Positions 46,216 through 54,924 of a stretch of 64,000 nt of DNA are shown here, piece by piece. Under the pieces are notes generated by a model, which saw only the letters and a program-made list of their open reading frames with translations, had not been told where the DNA came from and did not search any database. Position 1 is the stretch's first letter, and each line of letters begins with the position of its first letter. This DNA comes from Winogradskyella helgolandensis (GTDB lineage Bacteria > Bacteroidota > Bacteroidia > Flavobacteriales > Flavobacteriaceae), in contig NZ_JABFHO010000001.1 of the NCBI RefSeq assembly GCF_013404085.1, positions 1,364,001 to 1,428,000 on the forward strand, given 5' to 3'. The translations under genes and the position numbers were made by a program.

Positions 46216-47658
46216 ATGAAGAAAACAATCATAGTAGCATTACTTCTTTTTGGAGTTTTAGTACAAGGGCAAAATAAAAAATGGACGCTAAAAGAGTGTG
46301 TAGAATATGCCTTACAAAATAATATTTCTGTTAAACAAAGTGAGTTAGATGTAGAGTCTGCAGATATAGATAAGCTAACAGCTGTGGGTAATTTTCTTCC
46401 AAGTGTAAACTTAGGAGTAGGTCTTTCTGAAAATACCGGACTTAGTTTTAACCCAATTACCAATAATGCAGAAACCACAACGTTTTTATCTGCGAGTGGA
46501 AATATTAATGTTGGTTATACACTATTTGATGGACTTAGAAATATTAGAACTGTTCAACGTGCAGAGATTTCTAAACTAGCTAGTCTATACCGATTAGATA
46601 AGATGAAAGATGATATTTCTCTTTTTGTTGCTAATGGTTATTTACAGGTTATTTTAAACAAAGCGAACCTCGAAGTTTTAAAGTCTCAGAATGCAGTGAC
46701 GCAAGAACAGATGGAAAGAACACAACAATTAGTTGATGCAGGTTCATTACCAAGAGGTGATTTATTAGAAATACGTGCTACAGATGCCAATGAGAAGCAG
46801 TCTATAGTAAACGCTGAAAACACAGTTCAAATTTCATTAATTAGTTTAGCTCAGTTATTGTTGATTAAAGATTATGAAAACTTTGATATTGAGGATGAAG
46901 GTTATGATATAATTGATGATGGTATTTCTAGCAAATCTGCAGATGAAATAATTGAAGGAGCCATAGAAAATAGATCCGAAATTAAGATTGCACAATCTAA
47001 TGTGGAATTAGCGGAAAAAGACCTTCAGATTGCAAAAGGGAGTTACCTTCCAACGCTTTCAGCATTTTTTGGTTACAATACGAGATATTCAAATACAAAA
47101 TCTTTTATTTCAGAAATAGATCCTGATAATCCTATAGTAACACAACAAATAGGTACTGTGCAAGGTACTGGAGAGGTTGTCGTAGGTGAATTTCCAAACA
47201 CACTAACCACCGTAGTTGGTGCAGATCCATTTTTTGATCAATTGTATCTCAATGATGGTATTTCTTATGGGTTGTCTCTAAATATTCCTATTTTAAATGG
47301 ATTTAGCGTCAAAGGAAATGTTCAGAGAAATAAAATTAATTTAGAACGTTCAAAATTTTTATTAGAACAAGCAGAATTAGATTTAGAATCCTCAGTGTAT
47401 CAAGCTCATGTTGATGCTAAAGGAGCCATGAAGTCTTATGAAGCCGCAAAACTAGCATTAGAATCGCAAGAATTAGCTTATGATTATGCTAAAGAACGCT
47501 ATGATGTAGGGTTAACCAATGCCTTCGATTTTAGTCAGTCTAAGCAACGATTTGATAATGCGAAGATTCAGCTTAATCAAGCTAAATACGATTATATTTT
47601 TAAGTTGAAGGTTCTAGAATTATATTTTGGAATACCGGCAACAGAATTAAAGTTTTAA
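46216..47658 (+). CDS. TolC family outer membrane channel
   Basis: 480-residue outer-membrane efflux channel with signal peptide (ends near VQGQ, about residue 19) and two OEP repeats: the first at about 25-210 and the second at about 235-475, each with long helical stretches such as AEISKLASLYRLDKMKDDI and NVELAEKDLQIAKGSY. Begins with the typical WTLKECVEYALQNN. It lies between the two adaptor genes in the same operon, so the whole set forms a TolC-dependent ABC exporter. Confidence 0.93.
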   Translation: MKKTIIVALLLFGVLVQGQNKKWTLKECVEYALQNNISVKQSELDVESADIDKLTAVGNFLPSVNLGVGLSENTGLSFNPITNNAETTTFLSASGNINVGYTLFDGLRNIRTVQRAEISKLASLYRLDKMKDDISLFVANGYLQVILNKANLEVLKSQNAVTQEQMERTQQLVDAGSLPRGDLLEIRATDANEKQSIVNAENTVQISLISLAQLLLIKDYENFDIEDEGYDIIDDGISSKSADEIIEGAIENRSEIKIAQSNVELAEKDLQIAKGSYLPTLSAFFGYNTRYSNTKSFISEIDPDNPIVTQQIGTVQGTGEVVVGEFPNTLTTVVGADPFFDQLYLNDGISYGLSLNIPILNGFSVKGNVQRNKINLERSKFLLEQAELDLESSVYQAHVDAKGAMKSYEAAKLALESQELAYDYAKERYDVGLTNAFDFSQSKQRFDNAKIQLNQAKYDYIFKLKVLELYFGIPATELKF

Positions 47659-47660
47659 TT

Positions 47661-48971
47661 ATGAGCAAAACAGTAAAAATTATTATCATACTTTTTGTTG
47701 CTGTACTATTATTAGTACTTGCAGGATCTAAAATGGGATGGTTTGGTGAAAAAGGTGATTTTAAAGAAGTCACTGTAAAAGAGGTGACTTTAAAAGATAT
47801 TGTTGAAACCGTATCTGCAACAGGAAAAATTCAACCAGAAATTGAGGTAAAAATATCTTCAGAAGTTTCAGGTGAAATTTTAGAGTTACCCTTCAAGGAA
47901 GGTGAAGAGGTTAAAAAAGGTGATTTGTTGGTTCGTGTGAATCCAGATTTAATTCAGTCTGCAGTGAGTAGAACCCAAGCATCTTATCAAAATGTGAGAG
48001 CAGGTTTAGAACAAGCGGAAGCCAATTTAAAACAAGCAAAAGCCGATTACGATAGAAATCAAATTCTTTTTAATAAAGGAGTTATTTCTAAGGCCGATTG
48101 GGATCGTTCTATTGCAACTTATGAAACTGCGGTTGCAGGGAAAAGCTCTGCATATTACAGTGTGCAGAGTGCTGCTGCAACGGTGAACGAAGCAAAAGAC
48201 AATTTGAGTAGAACAACGATTTATTCTCCAATGACAGGAACCATTTCACTCTTAAGTGTAGAGTTAGGTGAACGTGTTGTAGGTACACAGCAAATGGCAG
48301 GTACGCCAATTTTGAGTGTGGCTAACCTAAAGAATATGGAAGTTGAAGTTGACGTGAATGAGAATGATATCGTAAAAGTGAACATTGGGGATTCTACAAT
48401 TGTTGAAGTAGATGCCTATTTAAAGAAGCAGTTTAAGGGTGTTGTTACTGCGATTGCAAATTCTGCAGCAGGAACTTTAGCAGCAGATCAAGTAACCAAT
48501 TTTAAAGTTAAGGTTAGAATTATTGAAGATTCCTATAAAGACCTAACAGAGGGAAGGCCTGAAACCTATTCTCCTTTCAGACCAGGAATGACAGCAACAG
48601 TAGATATTATTACAAAAACTAGAAAACACGCTATTTCTGTACCTATTAGTGCTATTGTGATTAAAACGGATACGAGCTCAACAAAGAAATCTTACGAGAA
48701 AATGACACGTATAGATTCAGGAGATTATAATACTGAAGAACAAAAATTTGAATGTGTATTTGTCAACGAAAACGGTAAGGCAAAATTAAGAGTGGTTAAA
48801 ACGGGAATTCAAGATGATACCAATATCGAGATCATTTCGGGATTAACTAATGAAGACGAAATCATTACAGGACCGTATATTATGGTCTCTAAAAACTTAA
48901 GTCCTGGAGATTTATTAGAAGTAACAAATAAAAGTTCCTTAGAAGCTTCTAACACTGAAAGCGAGGAATAA
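47661..48971 (+). CDS. HlyD/MacA-type periplasmic adaptor 2
   Basis: 436 residues, second adaptor of the operon, starting 2 bp after tolC. Anchor helix at about 5-24, lipoyl halves (VSATGKIQPEIEVKISSEVS, about 51-70), alpha-helical hairpin (about 93-190), beta-barrel, and a C-terminal domain with conserved IISGLTNEDEIITGPY. It is about 50 residues longer than the first adaptor, with additional sequence at the C-terminus. Whether the two adaptors act in one complex or serve alternate permease forms is not known. tsaB follows after 15 bp. Confidence 0.92.
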   Translation: MSKTVKIIIILFVAVLLLVLAGSKMGWFGEKGDFKEVTVKEVTLKDIVETVSATGKIQPEIEVKISSEVSGEILELPFKEGEEVKKGDLLVRVNPDLIQSAVSRTQASYQNVRAGLEQAEANLKQAKADYDRNQILFNKGVISKADWDRSIATYETAVAGKSSAYYSVQSAAATVNEAKDNLSRTTIYSPMTGTISLLSVELGERVVGTQQMAGTPILSVANLKNMEVEVDVNENDIVKVNIGDSTIVEVDAYLKKQFKGVVTAIANSAAGTLAADQVTNFKVKVRIIEDSYKDLTEGRPETYSPFRPGMTATVDIITKTRKHAISVPISAIVIKTDTSSTKKSYEKMTRIDSGDYNTEEQKFECVFVNENGKAKLRVVKTGIQDDTNIEIISGLTNEDEIITGPYIMVSKNLSPGDLLEVTNKSSLEASNTESEE

Positions 48972-48986
48972 AAATACAACTAGCCA

Positions 48987-49658
48987 ATGGCATTAGTGCT
49001 AAATATAGAAACAGCAACTACAAATTGTTCAGTCTCTCTGTCTAAGGATGGAGAGATTTTAGTTTTAAAAGAAGATAATAGTTTAGGTTTTTCTCATGCA
49101 GAAACACTACATCTTTTTATTGATGAAGTCATTAAGGTTTCAAAAATTAAACCTTCTGAAATTGATGCTATAGCCGTAAGTAAAGGACCTGGTTCTTATA
49201 CGGGTTTACGCATTGGAGTATCTTCAGCAAAGGGCTTATGTTTTGCTTTAGACAAACCTTTAATTGCAGTGTCTACATTAGAAAGTTTAGCGCATCAGGT
49301 TACATTTAGAGATGGATTTATAATTCCGATGTTAGATGCTAGACGTATGGAAGTGTATTCGGCTATTTATAATTCTAAGTTAGAATTGCATAGAGAAATC
49401 CAAGCCGAAATCCTCACAGAAGAGAGTTACAGTGACCTTCTAAAAGACCATAAGATTTATTTTATAGGAAATGGTGTTGAAAAGACTAAAAGCTTAATTC
49501 AGCATCCTAATGCTGTTTTTATAGAAGGGAAACTACCTTCGGCAAATAACATGGCGCTTTTAGCAGAAAACAAGTACAAAAAAAGCGACACCGAAGATGT
49601 CGCTTATTTTGAACCTTATTATTTAAAGGATTTTGTAGCTTTAAAAAAGAAAGCTTAA
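48987..49658 (+). CDS. tsaB: tRNA threonylcarbamoyladenosine biosynthesis protein TsaB
   Basis: Partner of TsaD and TsaE in making t6A37 of tRNA. 223 residues, normal for TsaB. ASKHA fold with the N-terminal LNIETATTNCSVSL and the signature GPGSYTGLRIGVSSAKGL at about 68-85. It lacks the metal-binding histidines of TsaD, as expected. It is the last gene of the run that includes the exporter operon and may be co-transcribed with it; its stop overlaps that of the opposite-strand mscS gene within a TTAA. Confidence 0.95.
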   Translation: MALVLNIETATTNCSVSLSKDGEILVLKEDNSLGFSHAETLHLFIDEVIKVSKIKPSEIDAIAVSKGPGSYTGLRIGVSSAKGLCFALDKPLIAVSTLESLAHQVTFRDGFIIPMLDARRMEVYSAIYNSKLELHREIQAEILTEESYSDLLKDHKIYFIGNGVEKTKSLIQHPNAVFIEGKLPSANNMALLAENKYKKSDTEDVAYFEPYYLKDFVALKKKA

Positions 49659-50467
49659 CCTTCTTTATGTATTTCTACTTGATGTGGGTAAGGTATTTCA
49701 ATACCAGCTACATCTAGTGCTTCTTTTACTTGTTCAGTGATATCAAAAAAGACTGTCCAGTAATCTTCAGTTTTACACCAAGGTCTAACCACAAAGTTAA
49801 TTGAACTGTCAGCTAGTTCAGACAATGCAATTGTTGGTGCAGGATCTTTTAATATTAAAGGATGTGCCGCTAATACTTTACTGAATACGTCTTTAGTTTG
49901 TTTAATGTCGGCATCGTAGCTCACACCAAATACTAAATCTACTCGACGTGTTCCTTGTGTCGTATAGTTAACGATGTTTCCGTTAGAAAGTGATCCATTT
50001 GGAATAATAATTTCTTTATTAGAAAGACCAATTAATTTAGTAGTGAAGATTTCAATTTCTTTCACCACTCCAATCTCACCTTGAGCTTCTATTAAATCTC
50101 CAATCTTAATAGGTTTAAAAATCATAATTAAAACCCCACCGGCAAAGTTAGCTAATGAGCCTTGTAAAGCTAAACCAATAGCTAAACCAGCAGCAGCTAG
50201 AATGGCGGCAAAAGATGTTGTTTCTACACCAACAGTACCTAATACTACAATGATTAAAATAATTTTTAAAATCCAATTTAGAAGATTAGATAAGAATTTT
50301 TTTAGGCTCTCGTCATAGTTGCCTTTGTTCATTGCTTTTGTAATGCCTTTAAGTAGCATCTTAATTACCCAACTACCAATAATCCATATAACAATAGCAC
50401 CTAATACTTTAGGGCCAAACTCTATAATAAAATTGTAACCTGCGTCAATCCATTTTTGTGTGTCCAT
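49655..50467 (-). CDS. Small-conductance mechanosensitive channel MscS
   Basis: Membrane-tension-gated safety valve, 270 residues, normal MscS size. Three helices (about 14-36, 58-78, 83-112), where the third is the pore-lining one, glycine/alanine-rich (AAAGLAIGLALQGSLANFAGG). The cytoplasmic beta domain (VGEIEIFTTKLIGLSNKEIIIPNG in the middle) and the alpha/beta domain with the VDLVFGVSYDADI segment follow. Convergent with tsaB, sharing the TTAA at the stops. It has no partner gene; transcription from its own region. Confidence 0.94.
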   Translation of the reverse strand: MDTQKWIDAGYNFIIEFGPKVLGAIVIWIIGSWVIKMLLKGITKAMNKGNYDESLKKFLSNLLNWILKIILIIVVLGTVGVETTSFAAILAAAGLAIGLALQGSLANFAGGVLIMIFKPIKIGDLIEAQGEIGVVKEIEIFTTKLIGLSNKEIIIPNGSLSNGNIVNYTTQGTRRVDLVFGVSYDADIKQTKDVFSKVLAAHPLILKDPAPTIALSELADSSINFVVRPWCKTEDYWTVFFDITEQVKEALDVAGIEIPYPHQVEIHKEG

Positions 50468-50491
50468 GTTGATTTTTATAATTTTTAATTT

Positions 50492-50524
50492 AAAGAAAAA
50501 CTCGACTAATTTTTAGACCGAGTT
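50492..50524 (-). terminator. Minus-strand terminator after the dodecin gene
   Basis: On the minus strand AACTCG and CGAGTT form a stem enclosing a second stem CTAA/TTAG with short mismatches, and the stem is followed by TTTCTTT. It lies between the dodecin stop and the mscS start, so it would stop dodecin transcripts. Confidence 0.6.
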
Positions 50525-50551
50525 AGATGTTAATACTAGCGATAATAGAAT

Positions 50552-50752
50552 TTATTTAACTTCGAAAGTCAATTTTAAATTCACTCTGAATTCTGTAACA
50601 TCGTCACCATTAACAATAGCGCTCTGTTCATTTACATATACAGATTTTATGTTTTTTACAGTTTTGGAAGCTTCTTTAACTGCTTTTTTTGTTGCGTCTT
50701 CCCAACTTTTATCTGAGTTAGATAATACTTCAATAACTTTTAATACTGCCAT
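50552..50752 (-). CDS. Dodecin family flavin-binding protein
   Basis: 66-residue small protein that forms dodecameric shells storing flavin or flavin degradation products. The typical start MAVLKVIEVLSNS is followed by KSWEDATKKAVKEASKTVKN (helix) and the strand V-x-x-F-R-V-N-L-K-L-T-F-E-V at the end. The flavin-stacking tryptophan at residue 17 (KSWED) is present. It stands alone with a terminator behind it, and a 255-bp gap with no gene separates it from the next. Confidence 0.95.
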   Translation of the reverse strand: MAVLKVIEVLSNSDKSWEDATKKAVKEASKTVKNIKSVYVNEQSAIVNGDDVTEFRVNLKLTFEVK

Positions 50753-51007
50753 AATATTTTATGTTTTTAGGGTTATATTATATAGACACTAAAAAAAATA
50801 AAAAGTCACTAATAAAGGTACTAAATTTTGACCATTTATAGAAGTTACGAGGGGATTATCATTCGGCACGCTATAGTAAAGCTATTGAAATAAGAATATG
50901 AGATGTTTACAGATTAACTTAGGATTAAAGAACAGAAAGCTAAAATGAATGCAGATTCACGCTTAATTATTGAGATAAATCTTCTAAACCCGTTTTAGAT
51001 ATAGAAG

Positions 51008-51730
51008 CTATAAGGTTTCTAAATATTTGAATAAGGTAATTAAATCCTCATCCTCTTTAAGGTTGATTTTGTTTTCCTTTATGAATGCCTTCAATTTACT
51101 TGAATGCTCAGGAAATAATGTTAAAAAATCTTTTCTTTTTTGAGGCAATATAGAAACTTTACCATCTATACTATAGAAATAATTACTATTAGCTTTTTTG
51201 AACTCTGCAGGCTTGCCGTTGCCATAACCATTAGTAGCTGCTGTTTCTTCATGAAGTTTTATGACTTCTTGTTTTAAAATTGCCATTGAATCAGACTCAA
51301 ATAAAACGATAAGGAACCCTCTTTTTAATATACCTTCTTTGTTTGTGTAATTAGTGGTTTTATAAACCCTATTGTCTAAGAATGTTAATTCAAATTCTTC
51401 AGACACATTTAGGGCAATGGTATCCTTATCAAATATAACTTCCATTTCACCTTGGAAAGCATTGTATCTGCCAGAAAATACTTTATTACCAAACCTTTTA
51501 AATTTAACACCTTTGAATGATTCATCCATATATTGAGAACCATTTATATTATCTAACTCACTTTTATTAAGATTTACAGCTCGTGTGATACGATCCATAT
51601 AGTCTTGCGAGATATTGTTTGTTGTGGAATTTATTTGATTTGTGGACGTGTTTTGCTGTTGTGCATAACTACTTTTAGTGGCTCCTAAAAAAATTAAAAA
51701 CAAAGAAAAAAGGTGTATTCTGCGTATCAT
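51008..51730 (-). CDS. Secreted hypothetical protein
   Basis: 240 residues with an N-terminal signal peptide (MIRRIHLFSLFLIFLGATKS to SYAQ, about residues 1-24). A Gln/Asn/Thr-rich stretch follows (about 25-45), then a region with beta-strand character (about 70-160) and a lysine-rich helical end with KLKAFIKENKINLKEDED. No family recognised with confidence; Bacteroidota have many such exported proteins with this end pattern. It is located 72 bp downstream of the nfu-type gene, on the same strand, without an obvious terminator. Confidence 0.7.
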   Translation of the reverse strand: MIRRIHLFSLFLIFLGATKSSYAQQQNTSTNQINSTTNNISQDYMDRITRAVNLNKSELDNINGSQYMDESFKGVKFKRFGNKVFSGRYNAFQGEMEVIFDKDTIALNVSEEFELTFLDNRVYKTTNYTNKEGILKRGFLIVLFESDSMAILKQEVIKLHEETAATNGYGNGKPAEFKKANSNYFYSIDGKVSILPQKRKDFLTLFPEHSSKLKAFIKENKINLKEDEDLITLFKYLETL

Positions 51731-51802
51731 ATCTTATAAGTTTTAATTAATAGTAATTAAAACTTAGACTCAATTATTATGCCACATAAAAAGATAATTT
51801 AT

Positions 51803-52705
51803 TTAGCCATTTATAGCATTTACAGTAATAGAATTGTCTTTCAACATTTCTTTAAGCATGCTCTCAATTCCGTTTTTTAAAGTGAATGTTGAAGAAGGGC
51901 AACCACTACAAGCACCTTGTAATAAGACTTCAACTTTTTTAGTTGCTGCGTCATAAGATTTGAATTCTATATTACCACCATCACTTTCTACAGCCGGTTT
52001 AATATATTCTTCAAGAATATTGATAATGTTTTTTGAAGTGTCATCTAAGGCTTCAAATTTTTGCTCAATAGCTTCTTCAGTTTTTTCTAATTGTTTAGGT
52101 GCATCATCATTTAATATGGTTTTTCCGTCTTCAATATAAGATTTTAAAAACTCTCGTAATTGAAGCGTGATCTCTTCCCATTCAACAATATCAAACTTAG
52201 TAATGGAAATAAAATTCTTTTCCATGTACACATTTTTAATAAATGGGAATTGAAAAAGTTCAGTGGCTAAAGGTGATGGTTTAGCATCTTCAATAGACTT
52301 AAATTCAAATATAGCAGGCGCTATAACTTTATTGCAAACAAACTTTAATACACCTGGATTAGGTGTGCTTTCTGCATAAACAGTAACGGCTGCCTTGGGT
52401 TTAATAGCGTCTTCACTTACTATAACGCCATCTTTAGATAAATACTCTTCAATTTGTTGTGCAACTTCATTTTCTACATCTTTCCATTCCACTATATTAT
52501 AACGCTCAATGGCTATAAAGTTTGAAGCGATATATACTTTTTTTACAAAAGGAAGATAGAATAATTGCTGTGCTAAAGGAGAATGTTTAGCGTCATCTAT
52601 GTTGTTGAATTCGAAACTATTATGATTGGTTAAAAATCGATCTGCTTCAAACTTTTTTATAGCGTCGTTAGAAGTATTGACTATGGAAATCTTGGTCTGG
52701 GCCAT
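51803..52705 (-). CDS. NifU-domain iron-sulfur scaffold/carrier protein with two Nfu N-terminal domains
   Basis: Fe-S cluster carrier, 300 residues from ATG at 52705 (the start triplet at 52720 is a TTG lying in the -7 element and is not used). Two tandem copies of the Nfu_N domain (about 5-85 and 105-190, compare KHSPLAQQLFYLPFVKKVYI with KPSPLATELFQFPFIKNVYM) are followed by a NifU C-terminal domain (about 225-300) with the catalytic CSGC (context GACSGCPSSTFTLKNG). Bacterial Nfu proteins usually have one N-terminal domain, so the duplication is notable. It probably delivers 4Fe-4S clusters. The -7 match on its strand is 13 bp upstream. Confidence 0.93.
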   Translation of the reverse strand: MAQTKISIVNTSNDAIKKFEADRFLTNHNSFEFNNIDDAKHSPLAQQLFYLPFVKKVYIASNFIAIERYNIVEWKDVENEVAQQIEEYLSKDGVIVSEDAIKPKAAVTVYAESTPNPGVLKFVCNKVIAPAIFEFKSIEDAKPSPLATELFQFPFIKNVYMEKNFISITKFDIVEWEEITLQLREFLKSYIEDGKTILNDDAPKQLEKTEEAIEQKFEALDDTSKNIINILEEYIKPAVESDGGNIEFKSYDAATKKVEVLLQGACSGCPSSTFTLKNGIESMLKEMLKDNSITVNAING

Positions 52706-52717
52706 CTTTTTTATTTG

Positions 52718-52725
52718 CAAAAATA
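52718..52725 (-). promoter_or_regulatory. Candidate -7 promoter element for the NifU-domain gene
   Basis: Minus-strand TATTTTTG matches TANNTTTG, with the 52705 ATG 12 bases downstream. It implies a very short 5' leader and supports the choice of 52705 as the start. Confidence 0.55.
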
Positions 52726-52834
52726 GGGAATATCATGGTTAAACATTCAGACTTTTAACTAAGTTTTAATGTGTTGTAATCAATTTCTTTTTTATGTCAT
52801 TTATGTGTTTGACGTTAAACAAACTGAGCGCGTC

Positions 52835-54589
52835 CTAGTCTAAAGACAGTTGATCTAAGAACTGTTTAATTGATATTTCTGTTGGGATTCCTAATTTCTT
52901 TTTCAAACGACTTCTAGCAACTTTTACGGTATCTGGTGTTACATTTAAGATTGTCGCTGTTTCTTTTATGGATAAGTTTAACTTTGTTAACAAGCAATAC
53001 CGAATTTGTGTATCCGATAAATTGGGGTATTTTTCTAATAATTTGGCGGCCATGGTAGGGTATTCGGATTCTATTCTTTTAGTTATAATAGACATGTCCG
53101 AAGCAGATCTAATAAGGTTATTTATTTTAAGTTTTACTTCGTCTAATTTGGGTATTTGTGGTTTTTTAATTTCATCGAGCTCATTTTTTATAACAGTTAA
53201 GGTTTCTAGGCGTTGAGAAAGTGCTATGGCTGAGGCTTCTAATTCATTTTCGCGCAGAACGATTTGTTCCTCAAGTAATTTTTTTTCGTTACTTTTTAAA
53301 ATCTCAATAACTTTTTCACCTTTTTTGTATTTTCTAAATAAAAGCATGCTTCCTAATAATAGAATGATACTCGCAAGTATGGCACTAATACTTAAATAAT
53401 AGAGCTCTTGTTTTTTGTTTTTAATTTCTAACAACTCCATGTCAAAGAGTATTTGTTGACTTTTTTGTCTTTCCTTAAGAAGTTTTATTTTAGAGTCAAT
53501 ATAATTTGAAAGTGCTTTTTTTTCATTAGATCTTAAACTATCAACTAACGCATCTTTCTTTTGATATATTTCTACGGCATTTAAGTATTGCTTTTTTTCT
53601 GTATAATACTCTGCTAGTCTGTCATAAGAATCCTTCTTAGATTCAGGGCCAGAAGATAGTTTAATGGCTTCTTTTCTATAAGCAATTGCTTTATTAAGAT
53701 CTCCAGCAGCATGATAAAATGTGCTTAAATAAGCCGTGTTATTAAAAAGAAGTTGATGCCAATTATTATTGTCTAAGCAATATTTTCTCACAACTAATGC
53801 GGAGTCTATGGCTTTTTGGTAATCACCTAACCTAAAATAATCATTGGCCATGGCGTTTTTGGTCCACCAGATTTCGTAAATGTCATTATCTTTTGTCGCT
53901 AAATCTAATATTGCTTTATGTAAGGGATGGCTTTTTTCTGGCATCTCTTTTTGGACATAATTTGCCGAAATATTTTTTAATAATCTCTTTTTTGTAAAAG
54001 ATCCAATATCAGTAGTATCTTTTAATAGGGGTGTGAGTACTTCAAGTGCTTTGTCGTATTGGAATTTGTGATAATAGATTTCAGAGATGGCGATGTTATA
54101 TGCCATAGATAACTTTATGTTTCCTTCTGGGATTAATGGGTAAACTTTAAAATAACTTTCTAACCCTTGTTCAGGCAAACCGAAAGCATTAGATAATAGT
54201 TGGCCCTTGTTTAGGTAATATTGAGGAAGTTCAATAGACTTAATTAATAAAGAGTCATCCTTTGCATTAAATGTAGCTACTTTAGATTCAAACAAATTAG
54301 CATAGTACAAAACACTATCTAAATTGGAATTTTCGTTTGCACCATGATACCACATTAATGATTTATAGGCATAAGCAATACCTTTATCGTATTGCATCTT
54401 TAAGGATTCTCTCAAGTTTTTATGATGAGCTGAATAGGCGTCTTTAGAATGTTTACCGTAATAAACATTATTTAGGCTATCTACTTTTCGTAAGTCGATT
54501 AAAATCTCATTATTTTGAGCGAAATACTGGTTGCAAAATAGTAAAACGATCAAAGTGGTAATTAACTTTCTTAACTGTGTTAAGGACAT
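52835..54589 (-). CDS. TPR and LuxR-type HTH regulator with transmembrane segment
   Basis: 584 residues, exported N-terminus then cytoplasmic C-terminus. Signal sequence at about 1-25 (ends near YFAQ), then TPR-type helices (about 60-370, with patterns such as YDKALEVLTPLL and GDLNKAIAYRKEAI), one transmembrane helix at about 398-420, a coiled coil (about 425-490) and a C-terminal LuxR-like helix-turn-helix (about 520-580, LSIKETATILNVTPDTVKVA). TPRs outside and HTH inside define a common Bacteroidota regulator type with unknown signals. It is divergent from the adhesin gene at 54925 across a 335-bp gap, and could regulate it, which is inference. Confidence 0.88.
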   Translation of the reverse strand: MSLTQLRKLITTLIVLLFCNQYFAQNNEILIDLRKVDSLNNVYYGKHSKDAYSAHHKNLRESLKMQYDKGIAYAYKSLMWYHGANENSNLDSVLYYANLFESKVATFNAKDDSLLIKSIELPQYYLNKGQLLSNAFGLPEQGLESYFKVYPLIPEGNIKLSMAYNIAISEIYYHKFQYDKALEVLTPLLKDTTDIGSFTKKRLLKNISANYVQKEMPEKSHPLHKAILDLATKDNDIYEIWWTKNAMANDYFRLGDYQKAIDSALVVRKYCLDNNNWHQLLFNNTAYLSTFYHAAGDLNKAIAYRKEAIKLSSGPESKKDSYDRLAEYYTEKKQYLNAVEIYQKKDALVDSLRSNEKKALSNYIDSKIKLLKERQKSQQILFDMELLEIKNKKQELYYLSISAILASIILLLGSMLLFRKYKKGEKVIEILKSNEKKLLEEQIVLRENELEASAIALSQRLETLTVIKNELDEIKKPQIPKLDEVKLKINNLIRSASDMSIITKRIESEYPTMAAKLLEKYPNLSDTQIRYCLLTKLNLSIKETATILNVTPDTVKVARSRLKKKLGIPTEISIKQFLDQLSLD

Positions 54590-54924
54590 GTTTTATTTTC
54601 TATAAGTTGTTGTTTTATTCTTTTAAGTTGAGCTATTTTCAGCTCTTTTTTCTTAAAGTTTCTTGCTGTCTATTGATAATAATTCAATTTTAGAAGAAAA
54701 TCATGGTCAAATTCATTTAATTTTAACTATATCGTTAAGTGCTTATTATGAGTGCTTTAGTGATTTTATTTTAGTGTGATTACCTTTTGATAACCCTTAA
54801 AAAATTGAAATATAAAACATAATGTTCAACTTGAGCTTCATAAGTTTAAAAGATTTAACGCTCTTTAAGAGGATTAAGTTTTTTAACTATAAAAAAAAAA
54901 CACTAACTATTTAATCCAAACTTT
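54590..54924. other. Divergent intergenic region
   Basis: 335 bp without a gene. Near the left it contains the short palindrome GAGCT-ATTTTC-AGCTC, and near the right CTCTTTAAGAG, both in AT-rich DNA. No exact TANNTTTG element was found in either direction. It must carry the start signals of both the regulator on the minus strand and the adhesin on the plus strand. Confidence 0.45.

Noticed and set aside
50753..51007. Possible small gene between dodecin and the secreted protein
   Set aside because: The longest ATG frame read by eye (50944) is 17 codons with no signal or recognizable motif.
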